This document shows, in pieces, positions 1-11,600 of a DNA stretch of 64,000 nucleotides. The position numbers and the translations under genes were made by a program. This stretch comes from Chrysomallon squamiferum. Taxonomy: Eukaryota; Mollusca; Gastropoda; Neomphalida; Peltospiridae. Within the stretch, counting starts at the first letter, position 1. Each line of letters begins with the position of its first letter. A model generated the notes under the pieces. That model was not told the DNA's origin. It searched no databases and saw only the letters and a list, made by a program, of their open reading frames with translations. The stretch lies in NCBI GenBank assembly GCA_012295275.1, contig CM022670.1, forward strand, positions 17,226,698-17,290,697. Direction: 5' to 3'.

Positions 1-2898
1 ATTATACATGTCCTCTGCCTCATGATATAAATTATAGATTAATCACAGCCTTTGTTTTCTTTTAATGTTTTTACTTCAGAAATCTGTTGGGAATATAACA
101 TACAAAAAAATGTTATTTGTGCAAAAATACGTTTGTTGGTTTTAAAATTGTATAGGTCTACATGACCAGTGCTCTCAGAGAGAGAAACTAAAGTGAAAAT
201 TATTGCTGTATGTCTGAGTTTTTATCCTTTTTTTTTTTTGAAGCACCCAATTTCAAATAAATTAAAGATATATATAGCATAGCTATAAACATTTATATGC
301 TAAAATTCATTATTTATGTGTTTTACAACAGCAATGGATGTTTTTTTCTTCAGATAGACTCTTGAGCACCTCATTTCAAATAATTTTTGCGATAAGCAGT
401 CCGGTTAACTTTTATTCTATGATAGAAGTATGATGAATTTATGTAGTGTAGCTATGAACATTTATATGATACATAAATAATTTATGTGTTTTACTATTGC
501 ACTGTTGTTTTTTTTTTTGTTTTTTCAGTTAGATCCCTCAGCAACTCAATTCAAATAATTTTTAAGACAGGCAGATAGGTTAAGTTTAATGCTATGATAG
601 AAATATGAGAAATTTATGTAGTCTAGCTATAAACATGTAAATGGTATATAGCTGTTACCACTGCACCTTTTTTTTTTTAGATATAGACCATTCAGCATCT
701 CATTTCAAATAATTTTTAAGATAGGCAATCAGGTTAAATTTTATTCTATAATCGAAGTATGACAAATTTATGTAGTGTAGCTGTTGCACTGTTTTCTTAA
801 GATAGGCCACTCAGCACTTCATTTCAAATAATTTTTATAATAGACGATCAGGTTAAATTATATACTGTGGTAAAAGTATGATGAATTTATGTAGTGTAGT
901 TGTAAACATTTACATACTATGCAGCTTTTGCCATTGCACTGTTTTAACAGTGCTGCAACTGGATGGTACCACCCAGGCTGAGAATCAATTACTTTACATG
1001 GAGACGCAGGTATGTGTGTAACAGGTAAATGCATGTTTGCACTGACTCTGTAACTCAGGGGGTTAAACAAAGTTCAACACAGACTGGTTTGTTCTGAGAA
1101 TTTTTTAACAGGTGTTTTTCAACTGGATGCATCTGATCTCATTATTCATTTGCTTACAATAAAACAATAAAGCACCTGATTCTCAATCTCTTCCTTAAAT
1201 CAGTTTCATATAAATAATTAGATTTTGGGAAAAAGAAGAAGAAAAAAATAGAAAATAAATGAAGATAATGAAACAAAAGAAGAAGAGGAAGAAAAATGAA
1301 GAAGAAAAAACCACAAAGAAGACAAAGAAGAAGAAAAACAAAAGAAGAAACAAAAGAAGAAAAAGAATCAGGACAATTAAGGATATTTTTATGTTAATTC
1401 AATTTTTTATTCTTTTTTTAAATATGAAAAAAGGGTTCAGTGAACATAAATTAATCTTAGTTTCACATTTTCAGCAGAGAAGAAATGTTGTGAACAAAAT
1501 CAATTTGGTGAGCCTCTGAAGACATTTATTTTTAATGTATTAATTTACAGGAGAAATAACATTTTCAGGTTACTGGGAAATCCTGTTAGTGGGAGTGAAA
1601 TAATTTATCAGAGAAGTGAAACAAGATGTCACCGAAGTGTCACTTCCAGCCACACAGCCCCGGGGCAGGTGTCAGAAACAGGGAGTCGCCATAGGGAGGT
1701 GTCCCGTTTTTAAATAATTTAATCACACGTGTTAATTATACAACTAACAACACAGTTTAAATCATACATTTTATTTCAGTTTTGTTTGGTTTTTTTTTTT
1801 ATCAAAAATAAATACATGTATCAAAGTGAGAAATACATAAGCAGTGTGAAAATTGTGCATCAGAATTCATTTTAGACTCTCGAAACTAGGTATAAGTTAT
1901 CAAGAAGATTTTTTGTTATTAGTTTAAACGACTTGTACACATTATAACCAAGTTACAATATAAACACACATGTAATGTTGACAACACAAGCAAAGCACCA
2001 GAAAAAGCAAAAATAAAATGTTCATACCACTCTCTACTTTAAAAAATAAATGAACATACTGATAATGTTTCTTACAGATAGATAGCTATGAAGAAGTTCT
2101 ATCGTTGAATCTTGCACTGTTTTTAAAGATCTAATAAAAAATTTAACTGCAGTAAATTACACTTCGATACTTATTAACGATTATTCTCTATTTCTGAATT
2201 ACCAGAACAACTGTGTAAAAATAATAATTCATAGGTAAAAGCATGTAATAATAATAATAATAAGTATACCTGTGGATATATGAAGAATGATCTACAAATA
2301 TTCTGCATTCTTCCAAATTATTTTTTTTTTGTTGCTGTCCAACCTTTATCAATAATTAAGTATAATAACAAAAGAGTACAGTTTAAAATATCTGGGGGCT
2401 GTCATCTTTCTTTATTTGTGATGTCATCATGTACAGGGTGGATCTATGGATCTGTTTGCTCTAAATAGTCATCTAGAATTGGAAAAATACTAAATTAGCC
2501 ATGTACACAATGACATCATGACTCCAGTTATGATGTGATAAAACGGCAGCATTCACATCAGTAGTATTTTACTGTCATACTTCATCATGAGTGATCACAG
2601 GTCACCAGAACAATAAAATAATAATTTGCAAGTATAAATAATTTTATTTGAATATGTCCTTCTAATGCCACAGGTAATCTTTAAAACATTTTGTATGACA
2701 CAGATACAGATAATTTATTTCATCTAAAAGTAACTGCATTACGATTTAAATTTCAATCTAATGTATGTTTATTACATAATAATAAAACTCACTGTTATCT
2801 ATAAATAATTTAATGTGTTTTTTTAATTTGCAATAAACATTCATTTTTAATTAGCACATTTACAAATAAACAATAATTTCTCAGTATCACAGTTACAA

Positions 2899-2933
<35 letters not shown>

Positions 2934-4012
2934 AAAAACTGTTTGTAAGCTAGAATGTTCAATATGGAGTTTAATAGTGAGAAATACAGAAAACACATAT
3001 TCTATTTCACATTCAATTTATTTTGAGTTGTAATTTAACATTTTTTTAAAATATTACTATGACTGTATGCATGACAACAGCTAATGTCAGACTGTTTCAA
3101 ATCATGTATTACTCACACTTTGAAATAAACCAGGAGACCCCAAACATTTTTTTTAAAAGGACATAAATCCTTTCATCTTTGACACCTCTTAATTCACATA
3201 ATTAACAGCAAGGAATAATTACTTAATAAAATTTAATAATAAACTATTAAAAGTAAACATTGCTGACTTATTGATAGTTTTAATGGGATGGATGAATGTG
3301 GCTGGTGATTATGGAGACACCAACCTTTGATGCAAAATTCAGGCAAAATATTGGAGATGATTTTGGCAAAGACATAAGAAATTGGTACTTAATGTCTTTA
3401 TCTGTGTAAACTTTCAGGCAAATACAACATTCCTGCCCTCTTTAATCAAAGAGTTGCCAAATTTCTATAATTTATGTTCATGATCTTTGAGAAGATGACA
3501 AATCAAATTTTGACTGCATTGAGCTACTTTTTTTGTTTGTTCCCTTCTTGAGTCTGAATTCAAAATGAGCATCATCCACACAAAAACTTGAGACTGCAAG
3601 TAAGAATAGTTTCATCACTTGCCAGTGTTTGAAATACTTGTCAAAAAGTATTTATATTACTCCACAAGTCCAAAATCTCAAATGATAACCTGTTTGCTTG
3701 TGACCATCAGAAATTTCATGTTAATATCAACCATTTTGGAGACATCAAGAATAAACCACTGTTTATTCTTCAATATAAAATTATAAAAACTCTCAGAAAC
3801 GTTTTCACAAATTGTTTAACACAGATTTCATCTCGACAGAAAGTAGTAAAATTTTTCAGTTTTATTCAAGATACAGATAATAATGAAACTTAACTTCAGT
3901 GATTAACAAAGTGGATTCACTGAGAATCTGTTACAACATGGAAACTCACTGAAGAAATTGTTTAAAACGTCATTTCACAGAATTCCACACATCTTCTTTT
4001 TGTAGCTTTCTG
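1..4012. other. Non-coding AT-rich flank downstream of the protocadherin
   Basis: No open frame here looks coding. The segment holds a degenerate tandem repeat (entered separately), an A/G-rich AAG-type tract at about 1230-1375 whose lysine-rich frame is compositional, a short (TA)n run at about 2900-2930 and several poly-T runs. Minus-strand AATAAA hexamers (seen as TTTATT, for example 3861-3866) lie in the part nearest the gene and could serve a long 3'UTR, but nothing singles one out. Confidence 0.6.
240..945. repeat. Degenerate tandem repeat, about five units of 110-180 bp
   Basis: Five imperfect copies begin near 240, 365, 540, 690 and 812. Shared landmarks are a 'cacttcatttcaaataattt'-like block, then 'aggttaaattttattcta', then 'gaatttatgtagtgtagct', then an ATT-rich stretch ending in 'ttgcactgtt' and a T-run. 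Units differ mainly by deletions in the T-run and in the block after the 'gtagtgtagct' motif. It has no coding potential. Confidence 0.75.
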
Positions 4013-4013
4013 C

Positions 4014-4746
4014 CTGAAAATAAAAACAAATTTAATAAATTACAAAATCAGTGTTTTGTATCTGTTTTTATTTTTATATCATTAAGAACTATCAAGGATT
4101 GTAAAATTACTACTATTTAGATAAAAAGTCATTCAAGTTACGTTATTATATAAGCAGAGAAAACCAGATGTAGGTCTATGAAATTATTACATAACAAAAT
4201 CAATGTGTGCGTGTGTGTAATACTGTGAAATATTAAATAACAAACCAGGGCAGCAGTGTGATTAGATATTTATTGATTCGTGTCAACAGCTTCTCTCTGA
4301 CACAAAACACACACACTGATATAAAATTATATTTAAGTAAAAGAAAATCTTTTAACATGTGGGATTCTGTGTCTATAACAAAATTACGTGAAATGAAATC
4401 ACAGCCGTCATCGTTTTCTTTTTGCAGAACTGTCTTTTATCTTTAGATAAAACCTTGAAAACTGCTTTAAGATGAAAATATTGTAGTTACTCTTCAAACG
4501 CTGTTGAAAACCAGATATTGAAATTTGATAAAATAATTCAGTTTTGTTATTTTCTTTTTATTATTTTGTTTCTCTGAGATCTGTGAGGTATAAAAATGAA
4601 GCTAATATTGAGATTTTAACTTTTTATTTTTCATTTCTGTTTCTTCACCACCATTGTAATGATATTATAAATACTGTTTATGTCCTGAGTCAGATGGTCA
4701 AAAATAAATAAAAATAATAATATGAAATAAAACAAAAGATACTTAC
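4014..4746 (-). other. Possible 3'UTR intron of the protocadherin
   Basis: On the minus strand a strong donor (TTCA|GTAAGTATC, GT at 4746-4745) lies 383 nt beyond the stop codon. A strong acceptor (TTTTTATTTTCAG|G, exon starting at 4013) follows 733 nt later. Joining them would give a spliced 3'UTR. If used, the stop codon would sit about 380 nt upstream of an exon junction, an arrangement that often triggers nonsense-mediated decay. Inferred from splice consensus only. Confidence 0.35.
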
Positions 4747-5129
4747 TGAAATGCAGAGATGTTCATGAACTCCATCTAGTTGTCATTCTGAAGCCATTCT
4801 CAGTGAGTTATCTTTACAGTATTTCTTAATTTATTCCATAAACATTTTCCCTAACATCTCTTCTTGTTTAATCTACTACTTTTTTTTTTTTCAGACATAA
4901 TCAAAAATTCTTCTTAAACTGTCAGTTTTGTGAGGACAACCACAAAGTTTGAGCTTTTTTCTTTCTTCTTTTTTTTTTTTTTCATATAAAGAGTAACAAA
5001 GAAAGAAGACATAGTTCGACTAATTATATAAACAGCACACAATTAACAAAGTCTGATGATTAGAAATTACACACAGTAAATAAAATATGTATCTATATAT
5101 ATGTATATGTATATATATTTGTATATATA
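4747..5129 (-). other. 3'UTR of the protocadherin, proximal part
   Basis: This is the sequence between the stop codon (5132-5130) and the strong minus-strand donor at 4746. It holds a (TATA)-rich stretch at about 5085-5130, long T/A homopolymer tracts and a candidate AATAAA signal (plus-strand TTTATT at 4830-4835), so some transcripts could end here instead of splicing. No coding frame is seen. Confidence 0.5.
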
Positions 5130-5605
5130 TCACACCACTGCATCTTTGAAGAAAAGTTGGTCGATTTCTTGCTTGAGATCGTCAGGATTGACAGCACAGT
5201 CTGCATTTCTGCTCACGTCTTCCCTCCATTTTGAGGCGGGCATGAAGTTTGCTTGTTTTGGTGGGTAGTGGGAGCTGGGGGAACAGTGGGTGCTCTGGGA
5301 GGAGAAGGGTTTTCTCTGAGGGGTGAAGGTACTGAGGTCATTCGGTATCTGTGGCCGGCCGAACGTGTGCAGGGTGTGGTTCTGTCCGTACTGGTGAGGC
5401 CGCGGGGCGCTGTTGTAGTGGAACATGTTGTCGAACGACTGGGAATGTGCGGGGAATCGATTCTCAGGCTGATTCAGGTCTATTTCCTTCTTTGGCATCA
5501 GAGAATTCTTCTTGGCGGAGTGATTCCTGGCAGGCTTTTTGTCAACGGGAGTCGACCGACCTGCTCCACCGTGGAATGCAGTGGGATAAAACTGTCGCGC
5601 CTCTT
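5130..5605 (-). CDS. Protocadherin terminal coding exon 4
   Basis: Begins after ATTATCATTTCAG in phase 1 (split codon GAA), reads 157 further residues and stops at TGA 5132-5130. The peptide starts EARQFYPTAFHGGAGR, is rich in Pro, Ser, His, Asn and Gln (low-complexity, probably unstructured) and ends with the acidic/hydrophobic EIDQLFFKDAVV. That ending looks like a conserved C-terminal tag of cephalopod protocadherins and could be a ligand for a cytoplasmic partner (from memory of the family, not checked). The exon is strikingly GC- and CpG-rich compared with its neighbours, and its acceptor is preceded directly by a trinucleotide repeat. Confidence 0.92.
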
Positions 5606-8600
5606 CTGAAATGATAATAACAGATATAACAACAACAACAGCAACAACAACAATTACAACAGCAGTAATAATAACAACACAATAATAACAATAGTAACAA
5701 CAATAGTAACAATAATAATATAATAATAATATAATAATAATAATAATAACAACAACAATTACAACAGTAATAATAATAAAAATAATAATAATAACAACAA
5801 CAGTAAAAATAATAATAACAACAATAACAACAGTAATAATAATAACAGTAGCAATAATATAACAATAATAAAAACAACAATAATATTAATAATAATAACA
5901 ACAACAACAATAAAAATATAACTCAAAATAAAAACAGCATTCAACACACTAGAGAAATTCTTTATTAATGATGTGGCTCATTAGAACAGATTCAAGATAG
6001 AGTATCAATAATCAATAGCACGCAGATTGCAAAATAATTTGACAATATCAAATTATCCTGTATATAATTTATGACATTAATAACTGTTGTATGTACTAGC
6101 ATCTTCTCTTTATTTCAACACAGTATGAATCTCAAGTTTGTCTGTTAAATATCTTCATTTTCTTCTTCAGTGAATACTCAGACATACTTTGTTAAATATA
6201 AACACTTTGGGTTTAATGAACAAAAAGAATACAAAAGAACCTGTTTTTAAAAATAATGTCAAAACCAAAATAGTGGTATTCTAATTAGACGGAGAAACAA
6301 TAGATTAATACTTAATAGTTTAAATTAATGTAATATAAATAGGTGATAATGGTAAGCTGTTTATCAATAATACTTCATATGGATTTAATGACACTTTCTG
6401 TCTTGGTTTACTGAACTTCAAAGTGTTTTCGATACAACTGCACTCATAAGAAAAATTATTACTGAGATTAAAAACTGAAATGAACTGTGAATTGTGATCA
6501 TGAAAGAAACATGCCAAATGAAGTGAAAATATATTAATTTTTTTCTTCAGTGTGAAATAAACTTTTTTTAGTCGTTGCTTCTTCTTCCATCTATCCTACA
6601 CATTTTGAAAGTGATTTTAAACTTGATTATGTTAATAAACCAACCTGTTTTAAAACTGGTATTAAACTTGATTAGATTAGGTTAATAAAACAACCCATTT
6701 TAAAACTAGTATTAAACTTGATTATTCTTTAAAAAAAACCCCAGTACATTTTCAAACATCACCAGAGCTTATGCTACATTCAGAAGACTTATAATATTGT
6801 ATTTTAACATATTTATTTTACACTGAAACAGGTGAGATGTTGAAGAGAAACATTTTCAAAATGACCATTAACATATTTATTTACACTAAAACAGGTGAGT
6901 TGTTGAAGGGAAACATTTTCAAAATGACCATTAACATATTTATTTTACACTGAAACGGGTGAGTATTTGAAGGGAAACATGTTCAGGACAGACTCACCAT
7001 TAAGATCAGGACAGTTGCTGAGGTCCTCCTCACTGCCCCCATGTCCACTGTCGCTGGTCCCAGTCTCCACCTTCTCCTCCAGCTCAGGACGTTTGAGAAT
7101 CTCCAGCAGGTTGTGATTCTGCAAGAACAAAACATCTCTGAGTACACAGACACTGAGGTGGACTTAGAGATGAATGAAGGGAGAAAGAGAAAGTGGAGAG
7201 AATTCAGTAATGATAGATAGACAAGTATAAACTGATGTAAACAATGGTGGTTTCAGGTAAATAAGGGTGGATTACTTGAAGCAGAGGGTGGATTAAGATA
7301 AACGAAAATGTCTAGGTTCAGTTTTTGAGTTTCAGATTAAAGTAAACAAGTGTGGATTCAGGTAAACAAGGGTGGATTCAGATAAACAAGGGTGGATTCA
7401 GATAAACAAGGATGGATTCAGGTAAACAAGGATGGATTCAGGTAATCAAGGATGGATTCAGGTAAACAAGGATGGATTAGGATAAACAAGGGTGGATTCA
7501 GGCAAATGAATATGGATTCAGGTTAGTAAGTGTGGGTTGACTGAGGTATAACTGAATGGATTTGGTTAACTGAATGTGGATTAAGGTAAACAAGGATGAA
7601 TTCAGATAAACGATCACAGATTCAGGTAAAAAGGGATCAAATGAACTCAACAAACTGAGGCAAGCAATGAGATCACTTGAAGTGAATTATAAAAAAGAGA
7701 TAGATAAAAACACAGACTACAGAACTGTGAGAAGATTAATGGAAACACAAGAAGAAAATGAATAAATATGACACGTGTTATATAATTATCCCCAACAGAA
7801 CAAAACCTGTGAGTGTAATCAAACCATCTCGCACAGATGTAAGTCTTGTCACTTTTAAATAAGCCGTTTTCATGCTTAATAAAATCACATTATGGTAATG
7901 GATATTTCGTACCTCGCGCAATACATTTCCATATTCATCACTATTTTTGCACATTTGCGCTAGCCAGAAATTCTTGAAAAATGTGAACATGTTTTGTGAA
8001 AGCTGTGCACAAAAACGAAAACTGACGTTTTTATCTCAGTATGAAGGGAAGAATCCCATTATCTTAAGACCTACAAACAAGATCTTGAAGTTTTTATCCC
8101 TTTATCAGAAAAGTGATTGTTTGGGGTGAATTAGACCTGATATATTGCATAAAGTGTGTGAGCTAATTTTGTCGGAGAAATGTGTCTGGATTAGAACATC
8201 CACACAAATGACAGGATGAGATTTCCTTGTCCTGTTTATGACATTATCTTGTATCGTGGTCCAGACTCCAATCAATAGAAAATCTTTCCTCTCTGAGATG
8301 ATTGTGTCAAAATAGCATTCACTTGTCACATAAATATTTGCAATCTCTTCAAACATAGGAAATAGACTGATCTTTATTTTCGTGATGCACAACATTTGTT
8401 TTTTTACTATGTCAACATTGCTTTTTGAAAACCAGTTTGTACAGGGAGATGTATTCGTAACACTTATACTAATAATGGTTATTGAACTGTTATAAACAGC
8501 GTTATGGTATAAATTAATTATTATTTCTGTTGGTGTCATATTTCTCTGTTTATCAAAACCAATTTATACTGGATACGTGTTTCAGTCTTTTGTAACATTC

Positions 8601-11600
8601 ATTAATAATAATGATAATAAATATGATATCAGGCCAAGATAAATATCATTCATATATAGATTAATTATTATTTCCATGAAGTAATAGTTCTACATTATCA
8701 TCATCCTTTAATTTTTTATTATTATTATTTTTATTTTTTTTCACAAATAAGCTGTTTCATGTATGTGTCTGTAAACTGACAAGAATATAAACAGTTTAGG
8801 ATAAATATAAATAATGTGTCTGACATCACTACCACAGTTTGGCTCTCACTCAGATCTTAACTGAAATATATTTTTTTGATTGTCGTCTTCAGTGACTGTG
8901 AAATATTTCTAGTTGCAATCACCATCATTATTTGGCTTTTAGAAATCTCACTTGAAGTCTGTTTATTAAATCTCATTCTCAGTGTTCTGATGGTGTATTT
9001 CTAATTCCACCCAGAGCTCTGTGACTACTACAGCTTGTTGGCTGAAATCTAGTTCCATCACTGGATTTATTAAAAGATGTCTATGCTTTCTTCCCTTTAG
9101 AAAAGTTTAAAAGAGTCCTTTTTGTTCATCTACATGAGCAGCTTGTGCAGTATTAGCTTTGTCTTTTGTATCTCTTTATTAAACAAAAGATGTGTGTTTA
9201 ACAAATGATGCTGGCATAAAGAAGATTTCAGATTTTTGTAATATGAGGAGACAACATGAAAAAAGGAATTTAAGTCTAACCAACAAATCTCTTAATATTT
9301 TTGCAAACAGTTTTGTACAATTATATAAATTCAAATACTTTTGTGGGTGAAATAAAGTTTATGTACACCAAGACATAAAAAAACTGGATTTCAGAAATGT
9401 TTTTAATTTCAGATATTTGGTTAAAGGATGCTCAAATTAGTTTAAAAGTAAAATGTCAAAAGTAGACCAGTAGTGGGTTGGAACAAAAGTCAGGAGTTTT
9501 TTTCAGTAGGTAGTGTTTGAGCTGATGATTTCATTTCATATATGACTGAAATATCTGACATACAAAAATATTCTGATAGTGAACAAAATGATGCCTGTCT
9601 GGTGGAATAAATCTAAATATCATCTTTGAATTTCACTTAAAAAATGCTATGGACTTTTGTTCCAACCCAACAGTTGTAAGTTTGTAATCATTATAATGAT
9701 ATTTTCAAAGGGTACCTCATGTTGATCCCAGTGTTTCTCTGGATTATTCAAAAGAGGGATGTCTTTGTCCAGAGGCTGGTATGAATTCTGTTGCAGTTCC
9801 AAAGTATTCTGAAACAACATTTAACATTTTTATAGCAAAATTTTGTTAAAAAACAGAAGAAAAAAACACCAAAACTATGTTAAAAAAAAAAAAAAACATT
9901 GACTATAAAAAAGCTATGTGAAAATGAAACGTTTGAGAAATATAATAAATTGCAATATTATATATATATTTATCAAATGCCATGACAGGTCTACACAGTG
10001 GGTCAACAATATATATATATGATCTTTGATGGATTTTACCCAGAAAAGGCAGTCAGTATTTCAAAGGTAAAAGTAAGAACTATGTAGCAGAGATTCTGCT
10101 TTTTATGGAGTGAAGTCTTCTGTGAAAAACAGCATTTATTGATAAAACATCTGAGATAGTACATTTATCTAGCCCAAAGGATGTTCTCATCTAGCCTAGA
10201 GCTGCCATTATCTCAGCAAGATGTGGGCCAATTTTGGGATATCTTTAGGCCAGATAAATGTGCTGTCTGTTATTGTTACAGCCAAATCTTATTAGGATTA
10301 AGAGGACATGTCATTGATGAAATTTATCTTTTCACAGAAATACATCTACCTCCATAATATTTACCCAGTCTGAACAAAAGTGTGTGCAGCTAGCTTTATC
10401 ATCGCAAAAGTCTTTATTTATAGTTTAATCTTTATATTTATCTGTTTATTTATACAAGTAAATTCCATGATGAAAAAATGATTTACGTAACATTTCAACA
10501 TCAGTAATTGATAGATTATTGATAAATCAGTTTATGATGTAATATAATTCAAGCATGCAGCTAAAAGGGACAGTTTGAGAAAAAAGTCACTCTTGATTAT
10601 TGACAGAAATATTTCTCCGTGTTTCTTTTGCTGCAGAGTTAAGAGTTCCTTTAGAAGATTAATGTTCCCACAGTTAGAACTGCCATGAAAGTCAATAACC
10701 AATGTGTGCCAAGTTGAACGGCAATTTCTTTGAAGTTCTATTTTATTATTTCTTTTAATAAAAGTGTGAAGCAGTCTACTTGCGCTGTGTACATGCAGGT
10801 TATTCAGTTAAAATAATAATCCTACTTGTATAATCAGTGAGACAGAATTGTGTTTGCAGGCATGTTTAAATACGTCAGATAAATCAATTCAATAATGAAT
10901 TTTATTGCTGTTGTTGTCAACACAAATTTACAGCATGTTCAGAAATAATAAATATGTTTGTAGTCTCGTAAAAACCTTTCTTTTAATACCTGGGGAAAAA
11001 GAAGTTTTCTAAATATTTGAATTAAATATGTGAACTGTCTCCAGAACATTTAAAAACATTAACTGTGTTGCATATGTGTGGGTGTGTTTATGTGTGTGTG
11101 AATTATAATTTATTATTCATTTCTTTTGTAAATATATGTATGTATGTTTGTGTTTGTGTCTGAATGCCTGTGTAATAACTGTAGTGTGTATCTGTATCTG
11201 TCCATTATTAAACTGGTTATAAAAAAACTTACTGTTTGTGACTCATTTGGATTACGGAATGTTGTGAAAGAAGCAATGCCAGATGAACCACTTGTGTTAT
11301 GAGCATCTTTTTCTTCATCCAGTGAAAAACTGACTTCCTTCTTTTTCTTCAGACCCTCCTTGTTCTCATTAGAGTCAGTAGACACTGAAGAGAAACTTCC
11401 TCTTTTGCCACCAAACATTTTTCTTCCTCACTTTTCAACATGACAACATTGGAATGCTGGCGCTCTCTGTCGATACGTTTGATCATGCATATTGTGGTTA
11501 CTATGGCAATGGTCAGCACTGACGTCACTGACACAAGGATGATGACAACAAGCATGTTTGGATCACCTTCTCCAAATATTGCTGTTGTGTTCTCACCAGG

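Noticed and set aside
1259-1519. 86-codon Lys/Arg/Glu-rich plus-strand frame
   Set aside because: Produced by an A/G-rich AAG tract; no promoter or splice context and the C-terminal half is random.
5542-5947. Leu/Tyr/Cys-rich frames over the triplet array next to protocadherin exon 4
   Set aside because: Triplet repeat artefacts within the intron.
11400-11440. Intron inside the large protocadherin exon using a GTGAGG donor at AAAA|GTGAGG, as an alternative to a frameshift
   Set aside because: Joining that donor to exon 2 breaks the reading frame and would drop the KKEVSFSLDEE motif; the one-base shift explains more.
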